Assembly (NCBI GenBank): GCA_965216515.1
Contig: OZ244173.1
Location: 2,976,001-3,040,000, forward strand
Length of the DNA: 64,000 bases
From: CAXMRP01 sp965216515
GTDB lineage: Bacteria > Pseudomonadota > Alphaproteobacteria > Rhizobiales > Afifellaceae
Reading direction: 5' to 3'
The notes beneath the pieces are model-generated. The model was not told where the DNA came from, searched no databases, and saw only the letters and a program-made list of their open reading frames with translations. Each line of letters starts with the position of its first letter. Position 1 is the first letter of the stretch. The position numbers were made by a program, and so were the translations under genes. This document shows, piece after piece, positions 8,243 through 18,915 of this stretch.

Positions 8243-8602
8243 CTATATCAGTCTCGTGTTTTTCTTTGAACTCTTGGGCAACTTCATTGGTTTGCCTACG
8301 CGTTCCTTCTTCCAGCCATGCGAACTTGAAGATATCCCCTTGGCAGGCATTTTCGTCCACAACAGGCGGCTGCGCCGGAACCTGCGCCGGAACCTGCCTT
8401 GGAGCGGAGAAGCTCTCCGGATTCGGAACGGCCACGAAAGCAGAAATGTCAAGAGCAGAAGACACAATGGGAGCGCAATCACATTGTTCACCAATGTCCA
8501 CCCGGACAGGGAAAAGAGAAACCCCGATGCGAAGCTTGAAGTTGCAACAATTCCGAAGACGAGGAAATCGTTGAGGGTTGGTGCAATCCCGGCCGACGCC
8601 AC
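8243..8602 (-). pseudogene. Remnant of a major facilitator superfamily transporter
   Basis: The first 57 residues (GIAPTLNDFLVFGIVATSSF, then SGFLFSLSGWTLVNNVIALP) look like the last two transmembrane helices of an MFS permease, where LNDFLVFG is a common junction. After LLTFLLSW the frame turns into basic, non-membrane sequence, and upstream no transporter continues. It is a truncated leftover. The remaining bases between the IS end at 8199 and the tRNA at 8907 contain no gene. Confidence 0.5.
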
Positions 8603-8700
8603 TCCGCGCTCAGTTACCAGTCGCCTATCAACTACGAAAGGAACGCCCGTGAACGGCTAGACTCTGCAAGCCTGCGACTGTCCACGAAACCGGTGGAATT

Positions 8701-8721
8701 CCAACTCCATCCTGGAGTTGG
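8701..8721. repeat. Perfect 9-bp inverted repeat (hairpin)
   Basis: CCAACTCCA and TGGAGTTGG are perfectly complementary around a 3-base loop. No T-run follows on either strand, so it is not a textbook terminator. It lies in the gene-free stretch between the MFS remnant and the tRNA. Confidence 0.5.
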
Positions 8722-8906
8722 GGGTGCAATCGATTAGTCGTTGACGGCCTCGACCGGTCCGAAATCCATCGCACATATCCGCCCGTCCCTGCGTGAAGCG
8801 GTATATCAAGGCACATACATCCACTTCAGTAAGTGTGGTCTAAACGGCGGTCCGAAATATTCTCCTCTCTGTTTTCAAAATAAGATCAACATATTATGAG
8901 TATTAG

Positions 8907-8993
8907 TGGTGCCCAGGAGAGGACTCGAACCTCCACGCCCATACGGGCACTAGCACCTGAAGCTAGCGCGTCTACCAATTCCGCCACCTGGGC
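8907..8993 (-). tRNA. tRNA-Leu (CAG)
   Basis: 87 bases including an encoded CCA. The acceptor stem GCCCAGG/CCTGGGC pairs fully, the anticodon stem CTAGC/GCTAG surrounds loop TTCAGGT with anticodon CAG, and there is a long variable arm typical of leucine tRNA. It marks the boundary between the IS-rich block and the conserved chromosome. Confidence 0.96.
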
Positions 8994-9282
8994 CCTGGAC
9001 CGGTTGATCCGGGCCGGCACCACTTAGGGCTTTGGCAGGAAGCTGTCAATCGATCCCGCCCCCGCCATTCCGGGGCCGATCATCGCTCGCCAAACCGGGG
9101 CGGCGACCGGCCCGGGGCCGCCCATGTCCCGATTCCGCCCGCTGTTCGTCGGGGCGCCATCCGTTCCGGTCAACAGATTTCAACCCCTGGAAGAATCGGA
9201 TCAAACCACACCTTCGGGTTGCTGGACGCGAAATCCGGCGGCTTCATAAGAGGGCTTCCGCAAATTTCGCGCGGAGGCCGGA

Positions 9283-10458
9283 TTGCCGCCATTCCCAACC
9301 GCAATCCATTGTCGGGGGATCGCCACTGCGCCCTTCGCCGACGGTGCGCTGGCGCTGAACCGCGATACCGAGACCTTCTACCATCTCAACCCGCCCAGTG
9401 CTTTTGTGCTGGAGCGTATTCGCAACAGCGTGTTGCGGACCGAACTGGTGACCGACTATGCCGCCCGTTTCGGCGTCGATACCGACTGGGCAAGGCGCGA
9501 TATCGATACGATCGTCGGCAGGTTCTGGAACGAGAAGCTGGTCAATGAACAGCCCGGCGCGGGCGCCGGCCTGGCTGAATCCCCGGCGCCGCCCTTGCTT
9601 GCCGATCCGGCAATGGACCGGGTCCTGTCTTTCGGTGGTCCCGCCGTTGCCGTGATCTGCGAAGATGCCGATATCGCCGAGCTCGTTTTGGCGGTTACCG
9701 CGCCTGCGCCGCAACCCGATACGCCGCCCGCCGGTACCGTGATATTGTCTGGACGCGACAGCGGATTTCGGCTGTTTGTCGACGGCCGGCTGCAATGGCA
9801 GGGCGACAATCGGGCGGCCGCCCGCAGTGCGCTGCTGCGCGAAGCGGTCGGCGGGTCGGTCGGGGAAAGGCAGCCGGCGGCCCTGTTGCATGCCTCCGCC
9901 GTGGCCACGGACGACGGCTGTGTCGTCCTTGCCGGTGCCAGCGGATCGGGAAAATCGACGCTGGCCGCCGGATTGACTGCCGGCGGCGGCCGGCTCGTCG
10001 CCGATGATCTTCTGCCGCTGTCCCCCGCCGGCAATACGATCCTTCCCGTGCCCCTGGCGATCAGCATCAAGTCCGGCAGCTGGCCGCATCTCGACACCCT
10101 GCTTCCGGATCTGTCCGGGCAAGCCGTGTTTCACCAGCGCAGTCTTGCAACCCGGTATTACTGGCCGGGGCCGGCGCGCTTTGCCTCCGGACCGGTTTTG
10201 CCGACCGCAATTCTCTTCATCGATCGCCGGCCAGCCGGGCCGACAGAGATCCGGGCCGTGCCGCCTATCGACGCCATCGGCCGGTTGATCGGCACCGGGT
10301 CGCAGATCCGCGGGATCGATAGGGGATTTGCCGCGTTTGCGCGTTTTGCGGAGACCTGCCCGGCATTCTGCGCGACATATGCAACATTGGACGACGCATT
10401 GGACCTGGTCCGGCAGACCGCCCCCGGATCGCCACCGCGGGCCGCAACGGCCGGGTGA
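9283..10458 (+). CDS. PqqD-like plus HPr-kinase-like protein
   Basis: A 391-residue protein in two parts. Residues about 20-90 resemble a PqqD-type domain (GALALNRDTETFYHLN, then a winged-helix-like tail). Residues about 195-330 form an HPr kinase-like P-loop domain with Walker A GASGSGKST at 218-226 and VADDLLPL nearby. HprK-type enzymes phosphorylate a serine of a carrier protein, but here no HPr gene is near and the target is unknown. The start is TTG at 9283, preceded by a strong GGAGG six bases away; no better start exists. About 290 bases before it contain no gene. Confidence 0.75.
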   Translation: MPPFPTAIHCRGIATAPFADGALALNRDTETFYHLNPPSAFVLERIRNSVLRTELVTDYAARFGVDTDWARRDIDTIVGRFWNEKLVNEQPGAGAGLAESPAPPLLADPAMDRVLSFGGPAVAVICEDADIAELVLAVTAPAPQPDTPPAGTVILSGRDSGFRLFVDGRLQWQGDNRAAARSALLREAVGGSVGERQPAALLHASAVATDDGCVVLAGASGSGKSTLAAGLTAGGGRLVADDLLPLSPAGNTILPVPLAISIKSGSWPHLDTLLPDLSGQAVFHQRSLATRYYWPGPARFASGPVLPTAILFIDRRPAGPTEIRAVPPIDAIGRLIGTGSQIRGIDRGFAAFARFAETCPAFCATYATLDDALDLVRQTAPGSPPRAATAG

Positions 10459-10600
10459 GGCCGGCCGGGCAGGGCGCCGGAGTGACGGTGCAGCCGCGCG
10501 ATGCTTGTCACCCGGCGGAAGCGACGCTACATGGTCGGCGAGGCTTCGCCCTGCGCCATGGAGCCGACTGTCCCGGCGCTTGCCTTGAACTGGAGGTCCC

Positions 10601-10891
10601 ATGCGCGCAATTCTCGATGTCGTACTTTTGGTGCTCAACCTTTACACGTGGGTGATTATCGCCAGCGCGATCTTTTCCTGGCTCTTTGCCTTCAACGTCG
10701 TGAATTCGCGCAATCAGGTTGTCGCTGCCATCGGCAACACGCTCTACCAGCTTACCGAGCCGGTGCTGCGTCCGATCCGCCGTTTTGTGCCCATGTTCGG
10801 CGGCCTCGACATCTCGCCGATCGTCGCCCTGATTTTGATATTCCTGCTGGAGCGGATCATCGCCTACTACCTTTATCCGATCGCGATCTGA
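10601..10891 (+). CDS. YggT family membrane protein
   Basis: A 96-residue protein with two hydrophobic segments (about 5-28 and 65-90) joined by a loop containing YQLTEPVLRPIRRFVP, the hallmark of the YggT family. These inner-membrane proteins are linked to osmotic tolerance and cell-envelope assembly, but their exact role is not settled. TGGAGGTCCC lies just upstream of the ATG. The next gene (DUF167) begins three bases after the stop, a conserved pairing. Confidence 0.92.
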   Translation: MRAILDVVLLVLNLYTWVIIASAIFSWLFAFNVVNSRNQVVAAIGNTLYQLTEPVLRPIRRFVPMFGGLDISPIVALILIFLLERIIAYYLYPIAI

Positions 10892-10894
10892 TCG

Positions 10895-11248
10895 ATGTCG
10901 GTACGCAGCGCGCCGGTGGGAAAGATCTGGCGGCGCACCGAAAACGGGCTTGAAATCAAAGTACGATTGACGCCCCGGTCCGGCCATGACCGGATCGATG
11001 GCGTGGTTGCCCGGTCCGATCGTGGCGGCGTGCTGGCGGTGCGGGTGCGCGCAGTGCCGGAAAAAGGTCGAGCCAATGCGGCGCTTGTTTCGCTCCTGTC
11101 CAAGGCTCTGGGTGTGCCAAAAACGGCGGTTATCATCACCGGCGGCTCCGCCTCGCGGCAGAAAACCGTGCACGTTGGCGGCGATCCGGTCGCGTTGGAA
11201 TTGCACCTGGCCGAAATCCTGGCCGCCCGCGGCGGATCAGGCCGTTGA
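10895..11248 (+). CDS. DUF167 (YggU) family protein
   Basis: A 117-residue protein with the family core IKVRLTPRSGHDRIDGV, RVRAVPEKGRANAAL and a lysine-rich end region. The family has a compact alpha/beta fold and no assigned reaction. It follows yggT after three bases, so both are one operon. Its last 12 bases overlap the convergent ppa gene. Confidence 0.92.
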   Translation: MSVRSAPVGKIWRRTENGLEIKVRLTPRSGHDRIDGVVARSDRGGVLAVRVRAVPEKGRANAALVSLLSKALGVPKTAVIITGGSASRQKTVHVGGDPVALELHLAEILAARGGSGR

Positions 11249-11770
11249 GCGGGCCCGTTCGATGGCCTCGCGAATCAGCCGCCGCGCCTCTCCGGCATCG
11301 CCCCAGTCACCGATCTTGACCCACTTGCCCGGTTCCAGATCCTTGTAGTGCTCGAAAAAATGGGCGATCTGCTTCAGCGTGATGTCGGGCAGGTCGTGGT
11401 AGCTCGCCACCCCGTCATAGCGTTTGGTCAGGGCCGATACCGGCACGGCAAGCACCTTTTCATCCTGTCCGCTATTGTCCTCCATCACCAGCACACCGAT
11501 TGGCCGGCAGTTGATGACGCAACCGGGAACCAGCGCCCTTGTGTTGCAGACCAGGACGTCGATCGGGTCGCCATCATCGGACAGGGTGTGCGGCACGAAG
11601 CCGTAATTGCCCGGATAGGTCATCGGTGTGTAAAGGAACCGGTCGACGACCAGCGTGCCGGCTTCCTTGTCCATCTCGTACTTGATCGGCTGCCCGCCGA
11701 CCGGCACTTCAACGATGACATTGATATCGTCAGGCGGCGCATTGCCGATTTCAATCGCGTCGATACGCAT
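11237..11770 (-). CDS. ppa: Inorganic pyrophosphatase (family I)
   Basis: Hydrolyses pyrophosphate to two phosphates in the cytoplasm and drives nucleotide and tRNA reactions. The 177-residue protein has the family I core: KYEMDKEAGTLVVDRFL, YPGNYGFVP, and the metal-binding DGDPIDVLV. The start is the ATG at 11770 (MRIDAIEIGN), with a GGGGGGA site upstream; the open frame continues upstream but with non-family sequence. It converges on DUF167 with a small overlap. Confidence 0.96.
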   Translation of the reverse strand: MRIDAIEIGNAPPDDINVIVEVPVGGQPIKYEMDKEAGTLVVDRFLYTPMTYPGNYGFVPHTLSDDGDPIDVLVCNTRALVPGCVINCRPIGVLVMEDNSGQDEKVLAVPVSALTKRYDGVASYHDLPDITLKQIAHFFEHYKDLEPGKWVKIGDWGDAGEARRLIREAIERARSTA

Positions 11771-11907
11771 GTGGCGATAGTCCCCCCGAATGACGAACCG
11801 GCAAGGGCCGAACCGGAATGGTGGACCCGCACCGGCAGGCCTTCTGGCCGGACAGGTCGGCCGACCGGAACGACCGGCTGGGCAGGGCGGTCGGCGGCGG
11901 CTGCGCT

Positions 11908-12423
11908 CTAACTGGCCACCAGCAACCATTCATAGACAATGCTCTCAAGCGACGCGCCGTCAAGCATTTCGGTGCCGCGCCCCACCTCGCGACCGCCCTG
12001 CCGGCGATAGAAACAGGCGGCCCGGTCGTTGTCGGCAAGCACGCGAACCAGCATGCGGCCGTATTTTCGGGCCTGAAGGGCGCGCGTAACGCTGGCAAAC
12101 AGCCAGCCACCCAGCCCGATACCCTGAAATTCCGGTGCCAGATAGATTTCGTGGACCTCGCCGGCATCGGCGCTGCCGGACATCCGGGCCGGGCCGTATG
12201 TCGCATAACCGGCGATCCGGCCGCCGACATCGAGAACCTGAACGTTTTTGCGCCGAGTCGCATCCGCCCACCAGGGCGCGCCGCGGCGGTTGATCATCTT
12301 CGCCAGCGTTTTCGCAGGGATGATGCCCTGATAGGCTTCCCGCCAGGCGCTGGCATGCACGCCGGCAATCTCCTCGGCGTCGGAGGGTACGGCCTGGCGG
12401 ACGTCGATGACCATTGCGCTCAT
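11908..12423 (-). CDS. GNAT-family N-acetyltransferase
   Basis: A 171-residue acetyl-CoA-dependent acyltransferase. The motif A region is EIYLAPEFQGIGLGGWLFASV with the Q-x-x-G-x-G/A acetyl-CoA loop, followed by VRVLADNDRAACFYRRQGG. The early part DAEEIAGVHASAWREAYQGIIP is common in this subgroup. The substrate is unknown. ATG at 12423 or 12414 are both possible starts. It lies between ppa and typA on the same strand. Confidence 0.85.
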   Translation of the reverse strand: MSAMVIDVRQAVPSDAEEIAGVHASAWREAYQGIIPAKTLAKMINRRGAPWWADATRRKNVQVLDVGGRIAGYATYGPARMSGSADAGEVHEIYLAPEFQGIGLGGWLFASVTRALQARKYGRMLVRVLADNDRAACFYRRQGGREVGRGTEMLDGASLESIVYEWLLVAS

Positions 12424-12536
12424 CGGCGAAGCGTAGGGTGCCGCCGGCTTCCCCGTCAATGGTGACAGCGGCGCCCGGTGGCGGGAATTGCAGACCGATG
12501 AAATTCGGCAACAGGCCCTCTGGCCGGGAATTCCGG

Positions 12537-14378
<1,842 letters not shown>

Positions 14379-14604
14379 TGTTGGGGCGCCTTTGAATTGC
14401 TGCGCTGCGACATAGCGGAATTGCCGTCCGGCGAACAGCCATTTTGAGGCGACAGGTACAACCATCGGTTCGCTGCCTGCGATTGGTTTACATCTTTGGC
14501 GGCATTTGAACGTTGGCGTTTACTAATCATTGACGATTTCATTGCGTGCCCGGGCCGCTTTTGTGAGTTTTGGCGACAGCAAAACGCGGTATCGGGAGCA
14601 AGAC

Positions 14605-15150
14605 ATGTTTGATCGCGGCGTTGTGACGGAGCGCAAGAAACGCAAGATTGCCGTGATATTGACCATGGACGACGGGTCGATCATGCGCGGTACGGTGATC
14701 GGCGCCCATTCCAGCCTTGGCGAGATCCTGTCCAACGGTCACACGTTCCTGGAACTTGTGGATGCCGGCGGCGAACAGATGTTTCTGGCCATGTCGTCGA
14801 TCCGCAAGATTGAGTTTTCCAACATGCCCAAGGCCGACCAGCTGTCGCGCCATGAAAAGATGACGGAGACCTCAAATCCCTACCAGATCCTCGGTGTTCC
14901 CACGGATATCGACGAAGCCGGCCTGGCCAGGGCCTATCACGGCCTGACCCGGAAATATCATCCCGACCGCCTGGCCTCGTTCGATCTGCCCCCGGAGATC
15001 ACGGAATATGCCGCGGCCATGCAGAAGCGTTTCAATATGGCCTTTGATGAGCTGCGCGAGGGGCTGAGCAAGCGGGAACCGGAAGCCAGGCCCGTGGTTG
15101 TCGAAACGGTGTTCGAACATACGCCGGCCTGGGCCCGCAAAGCCTCCTGA
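14605..15150 (+). CDS. J-domain protein, first of a tandem pair
   Basis: A 181-residue protein. Residues 1-75 form a beta-rich domain I cannot name (RKIAVILTMDDGSIMRGTV...EQMFLAMSSIRKIE). Residues about 90-150 are a J-domain (NPYQILGVPTDIDEAGLARA with the HPD motif in KYHPDRLASFDLPPE). It should stimulate an Hsp70 ATPase, presumably DnaK. The ATG at 14605 has GGGAGCAAG upstream. It is a close relative of the next gene. Confidence 0.85.
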   Translation: MFDRGVVTERKKRKIAVILTMDDGSIMRGTVIGAHSSLGEILSNGHTFLELVDAGGEQMFLAMSSIRKIEFSNMPKADQLSRHEKMTETSNPYQILGVPTDIDEAGLARAYHGLTRKYHPDRLASFDLPPEITEYAAAMQKRFNMAFDELREGLSKREPEARPVVVETVFEHTPAWARKAS

Positions 15151-15312
15151 GACCCATCCCCCTGCCGGCACCGATCGCCCGGCAGTTGTTGTTCATTGCC
15201 TTCTCCGGACGGGATAATTTTATTCGTTTACATTGCCATCGCCGCAGTGTTGCCGCTGCGCCGCAAATCCAGCACCATCGCCTTAAGGTAAACGAGGTTT
15301 CCAGGCGGTTCC

Positions 15313-15870
15313 ATGTTTGAACGCGGCGTATCGGACAGCAGGCGGAAGCAGATACCGGTGACGGTTACGCTCAATGATGGCGCCACATTGCGCGGCTATC
15401 TGCTCGGCGCATTCGGGAATATCGGCGACATACTCGCCGACAAGAGCGGATTCATCCAGATCGTCAATGCCCGCGGTGATGCGGCCCATTTCGCCAAGAC
15501 GGCGATCCAGAAGGTCGAAGCCAGGACCGCCGCCAGCACCGATCAGCTCAAACGGCGCAAACACAAGGCCGCCACAGACACACCCTACGATGTTTTGGGC
15601 GTTGCGCCCGATGCAACCGAGGCTGAGATCGCCGAAGCCTACTACAGGCTTTCCAAGACCTATCATCCCGACCGGCTTTCCGCCCTCGACCTGCCGCCCG
15701 AGATGATCGAGTACGGCGCGGCCATGCAGAGCCGGATCAACGCGGCGTTTTCCGAAGCGCGGGAACTGGCGTCAGGGGTTGCCGAGGGTGACGAGCACGT
15801 CGCCGAGAAAATCGAATCCCGCACCCTCTACGAACATCGACCGCACTGGGTTCGTTCCGAAGCTGCGTGA
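15313..15870 (+). CDS. J-domain protein, second of a tandem pair
   Basis: A 185-residue paralogue with the same layout: N-terminal beta-rich domain (RKQIPVTVTLNDGATLRGYL...TAIQKVEA), basic linker, then a J-domain at about 92-150 with HPD in TYHPDRLSALDLPPEM. The C-terminal stretch TLYEHRPHWVR echoes FEHTPAWAR of the first gene. The pair arose by duplication. 162 bases separate them, enough for a separate promoter. Confidence 0.85.
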   Translation: MFERGVSDSRRKQIPVTVTLNDGATLRGYLLGAFGNIGDILADKSGFIQIVNARGDAAHFAKTAIQKVEARTAASTDQLKRRKHKAATDTPYDVLGVAPDATEAEIAEAYYRLSKTYHPDRLSALDLPPEMIEYGAAMQSRINAAFSEARELASGVAEGDEHVAEKIESRTLYEHRPHWVRSEAA

Positions 15871-15905
15871 TTGTCCGCCGGCCGCGCGGGCGTCTGGTTG
15901 CTGCG

Positions 15906-16988
15906 CTAACGATGATCGGCGGCGGTATCGATCATCACCATCTCACCGATGTTCTCAGGCGTGATGTAGCCGATCAGTCGGCCGGCCTCATCGACGACAC
16001 CGACCGCCGGTGCGCCGCTCGTTTGCATCAGCGTCAGCGCCTTGTCCAGCCGCTCGTGCGGCGCCACCGTGGGTATGTCCGCGGCCATCACATCCAGAAC
16101 CGGCGTCTTCGGCCCGGATTTCGACAGCGCGCCGATCATCGCATTTCGGGTCAGCATGCCGCGCAGTTTGCCCGATCCGTCGATGACCGGAAACTCGTGC
16201 TGGGTTGTCTGCACAACCGCGTCAGCCGCCTCGGCGACCACTGATGCCGGGCCGAGCGATTCAAAGCGGGTGATCATGCCGTCGCGCACGCCGGCATTGC
16301 GGGTCACCTCCTGTAGTTCGGTGAACTGGGCCTCTGCGCCGGCTGCGAGATAGACGAAAATGGCGATGAAGATGAGGACCGGATTGCCCATCAGTCCGAC
16401 GAAGCCGAGAAAGAAGGCGACGCCCTGGCCGATGCGGGCGGCGATCCGCGTTGCCTTTGCGCGATTGTGCCAGATAGCCAGCACGGCCCGCAGCACCCGG
16501 CCGCCGTCCATGGGAAAGGCCGGGATGAGATTGAAGACGACCAGGAAAATGTTGACGGCGGCGAGCCGCACCATGAATCCCATTTGCGGATTCTCGACCT
16601 CCGCCAGCGCTGCCAGATCGGTTCGGACGCCGAGAATGAAGATCAGCACGGCCGCGATGACCACATTGACCGCGGGTCCGGCCAGGGCGACGGCGATTTC
16701 CTGCGACGGTTTTTCCGGCATGCGCTCCAGCCGCGCCAGCCCTCCGATCGGCAGGAGCGTGATGTCGGGCGTGCGGATCCCGAACCGGCGCGCCATCAGC
16801 GCATGGCCGAATTCGTGTGCCACGACGCAGGCAAACAGGGCCAGAATGAACACCAGGCCCCTGATTGCTTCGGGAAGGCCGCCCTGCTGGTAGTGGGCGA
16901 TCCCGATCCACAGGAGCAGGAGGAAAAACGTGATGTGGATGCGGACTTCCGAACCGAAAATCCGGGCAATCGCGAAGGACCAGGCCAT
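15906..16988 (-). CDS. Site-2-type membrane zinc metalloprotease with CBS domains
   Basis: A 360-residue M50-family intramembrane protease. The zinc motif HEFGH lies in the second hydrophobic segment (VVAHEFGHALMARRFG) and the third ligand in NLIPAFPMDGGRVLRA. Residues about 235-355 contain two CBS modules, which usually sense adenine nucleotides. The ATG at 16988 follows AGAGG at good spacing. It probably cleaves a membrane-bound regulator, but no target is encoded nearby. Confidence 0.92.
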   Translation of the reverse strand: MAWSFAIARIFGSEVRIHITFFLLLLWIGIAHYQQGGLPEAIRGLVFILALFACVVAHEFGHALMARRFGIRTPDITLLPIGGLARLERMPEKPSQEIAVALAGPAVNVVIAAVLIFILGVRTDLAALAEVENPQMGFMVRLAAVNIFLVVFNLIPAFPMDGGRVLRAVLAIWHNRAKATRIAARIGQGVAFFLGFVGLMGNPVLIFIAIFVYLAAGAEAQFTELQEVTRNAGVRDGMITRFESLGPASVVAEAADAVVQTTQHEFPVIDGSGKLRGMLTRNAMIGALSKSGPKTPVLDVMAADIPTVAPHERLDKALTLMQTSGAPAVGVVDEAGRLIGYITPENIGEMVMIDTAADHR

Positions 16989-17105
16989 GATGATACCTCT
17001 GCACATCGGTGGTCGTCGACCGTGCCTTGTCGGAACGTCCGGCGCAAGGCGGAATATCCCGTTGGGCGGTGCCGGTATCCGTATCGCCCGGTCGCCTGGC
17101 GGCCG

Positions 17106-17657
17106 CTAGGTCTCCGTCGGCGCGGATTTGTCGGTTTGCAGCAACCGGGCCTGCCCGGCCAGAGCGTCTATTGCGGCGTGCAGGGCCGACCTCTGGCGGT
17201 CATCAAGCACCGAAAGCAATTGTGCCTCGCGGGCCCGCACGAGGGGCACTATCTCCTCAAACAGCGCCTGTCCGTCGGCGGTTATCGTCAGCACTTTCGA
17301 TCGTTTGTCCCTTGGATTGACCTGGCCTGCTATCAGACCGGCTTTCATCAATCCGGCGACGGCGCGGCTGACCTGCACCTTGTCGAGCATCGTCTGGTCC
17401 GTCAGGTCCCTGGCGCTCATGCCGGACCTGCCCGGTCCGCACGCCCCGGGACCGGAGTTGCCGGGACTGAGGGAACCGACGGAGGGATCGGCGGCGAGCG
17501 CGGCCAGAATGCGCCATTGTGCCCGCGTGAGCGAAAACCGTCCGGCGTAGACTTCGGACACGGCACGGCTGACCAAGTCCGCAAGGACCGCCAGCCGGTA
17601 CGGAAAAAAATTCGCCAGGAAGGGATCGCCGGGCGAGTTGGTTCGGTGGTTTGACAT
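17106..17657 (-). CDS. MarR-family regulator with an internal Gly/Pro-rich insertion
   Basis: A 183-residue winged-helix regulator. The MarR core is clear (FSLTRAQWRILAALA, MSARDLTDQTMLDKVQVSRA, NPRDKRSKVLTIT). A 20-residue Gly/Pro/Ser insertion (about GSLSPGNSGPGACGPGRSG) lies between two helices before the recognition part, which is unusual. I choose the ATG at 17657; earlier starts at 17666 and 17672 fall inside the palindrome just upstream. It is divergent from the VOC gene and probably controls it and itself. Confidence 0.88.
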   Translation of the reverse strand: MSNHRTNSPGDPFLANFFPYRLAVLADLVSRAVSEVYAGRFSLTRAQWRILAALAADPSVGSLSPGNSGPGACGPGRSGMSARDLTDQTMLDKVQVSRAVAGLMKAGLIAGQVNPRDKRSKVLTITADGQALFEEIVPLVRAREAQLLSVLDDRQRSALHAAIDALAGQARLLQTDKSAPTET

Positions 17658-17676
17658 TAGTTTCATTTGCAACTAA
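17657..17676. promoter_or_regulatory. MarR-type operator in the MarR/VOC intergenic region
   Basis: TTAGTT and AACTAA form an inverted repeat within a 20-base site; allowing one mismatch, the arms reach nine bases. It abuts the marR start codon and lies about 40 bases before the VOC gene, the usual place for autoregulation. Confidence 0.55.
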
Positions 17677-17717
17677 ATCGGTGAAATCTCAAGTCGCCGT
17701 GAAAAAGGAGCCGGTCC

Positions 17718-18260
17718 ATGAAGATCGAACAAATCCATCATGTCGCATATCGATGCCGTGATGCCAAAGAAACTGTCGAGTGGTACGCCGAGAACCTCAA
17801 CATGGATTTCGTGCTGGCGATCGCCGAGGACCGGGTGCCGTCCACCCACGAGCCGGATCCCTACATGCACGTCTTTCTCGATGCCGGCCACGGCAATGTC
17901 TTGGCGTTCTTCGAACTGCCGACCAAGCCGGAAATGGGCCGCGATCCCAACACGCCCAATTGGGTCCAGCACATCGCGTTCAAGGTGAAGGATCGCGATA
18001 CGTTGCTGGCGTTCAAGGCAAAGCTGGAAAACAACGGAATTGACGTGCTGGGTGTCACCGATCACTCCCTGTTTCACTCCATCTATTTCTTCGATCCCAA
18101 CGGCCATCGCATCGAACTGGCTTGCCCGGACCCGGAGGAAGAAGCGATGGCCCGGCGTCTTGATGCGGTGAAATGGGACAAGCTTGAGGAATGGGCGCGG
18201 ACCAAAAAAGCGCCCAGGCACGCGCAATGGCTGCACGAGAGGGAATTGGCCGGCGCCTGA
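17718..18260 (+). CDS. VOC-family (glyoxalase/dioxygenase fold) protein
   Basis: A 180-residue single vicinal-oxygen-chelate domain: IHHVAYRCRDAKETVEWYAENL at the start, WVQHIAFKVKDRDTLLAF in the middle and HSIYFFDPNGHRIELAC at the end, giving candidate metal ligands His and Glu. Members are metal-dependent dioxygenases, lyases or resistance proteins; the substrate is unknown. AAAAAGGAG precedes the ATG. It is divergent from a marR gene and followed by a convergent glutathione transferase, suggesting a detoxification role. Confidence 0.85.
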   Translation: MKIEQIHHVAYRCRDAKETVEWYAENLNMDFVLAIAEDRVPSTHEPDPYMHVFLDAGHGNVLAFFELPTKPEMGRDPNTPNWVQHIAFKVKDRDTLLAFKAKLENNGIDVLGVTDHSLFHSIYFFDPNGHRIELACPDPEEEAMARRLDAVKWDKLEEWARTKKAPRHAQWLHERELAGA

Positions 18261-18279
18261 TCGACTGTCCGCCCGAAAC

Positions 18280-18915
18280 CTACTGATCGGGCATCGGTAT
18301 CGGCCCGCTTTCGATCGGCACCTGGTAGCCGCGGATTACCGCCGGGCGGGCGGCGATAGTCCTGTACCAGCGCAGCACGTTGGGAAAGTCCTTGAGATCG
18401 ATCTTCTGGCGTTCGTAGCGTGAAATCCACGGCCATGTGGCGATATCGGCAATCGTATATTCGTCGACCATGAAATCGCGGCCGTCCAGCCGGCGATCCA
18501 GCACGCCGTATAGCCGCAGGGCCTCGTTTCGGTACCGCGTCTCCGCGTAGTCGGACTTGCCGGGATTGTCGTAAAGAAAGTGATGGGCCTGGCCCAGAAA
18601 CGGGCCGGCCCCACCGACCTGCCACATCAACCATTCCCACGTCCGGTATCGCCCGGCATCGCTTTTCGGCATGAAACGGCCCGATTTTTCAGCCAGATAG
18701 AGCAGGATCGCGCCGGATTCCATAAGATGTATTCCGGTATTCCGGTCGACGATCGCCGGGATCTTGTTGTTGGGCGACACGGCCAGGAATTCCGCCGTGA
18801 ACTGTTCGCGGTTGCCGATGTCGACGGGATGCACATCATACGTGATCCCGAGTTCTTCGAGCATGATAGAGACTTTGCGCCCGTTTGGGGTGTTCCATGT
18901 GTAGAGATCGATCAT
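18280..18915 (-). CDS. Glutathione S-transferase
   Basis: A 211-residue protein with a thioredoxin-like N-terminal domain (MIDLYTWNTPNGRKVSIMLEE, NNKIPAIVD with the cis-proline, then ESGAILLYLAEKSG for glutathione binding) and an all-helical C-terminal domain. This is the YfcG/YghU-like type with TPNG near the active site. It conjugates or reduces electrophiles with glutathione. It ends close to the convergent VOC gene. Confidence 0.92.
   Translation of the reverse strand: MIDLYTWNTPNGRKVSIMLEELGITYDVHPVDIGNREQFTAEFLAVSPNNKIPAIVDRNTGIHLMESGAILLYLAEKSGRFMPKSDAGRYRTWEWLMWQVGGAGPFLGQAHHFLYDNPGKSDYAETRYRNEALRLYGVLDRRLDGRDFMVDEYTIADIATWPWISRYERQKIDLKDFPNVLRWYRTIAARPAVIRGYQVPIESGPIPMPDQ

Noticed and set aside
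9244..10638. 464-residue minus-strand open frame opposite the PqqD/HPr-kinase gene
   Set aside because: Low-complexity Arg/Gly/Pro-rich translation without any domain; it is the antisense shadow of a GC-rich gene with a good ribosome site and P-loop.
16467..17654. 395-residue plus-strand open frame over the M50 protease and MarR genes
   Set aside because: It crosses two convincing minus-strand genes and shows no domain; typical antisense frame in GC-rich DNA.
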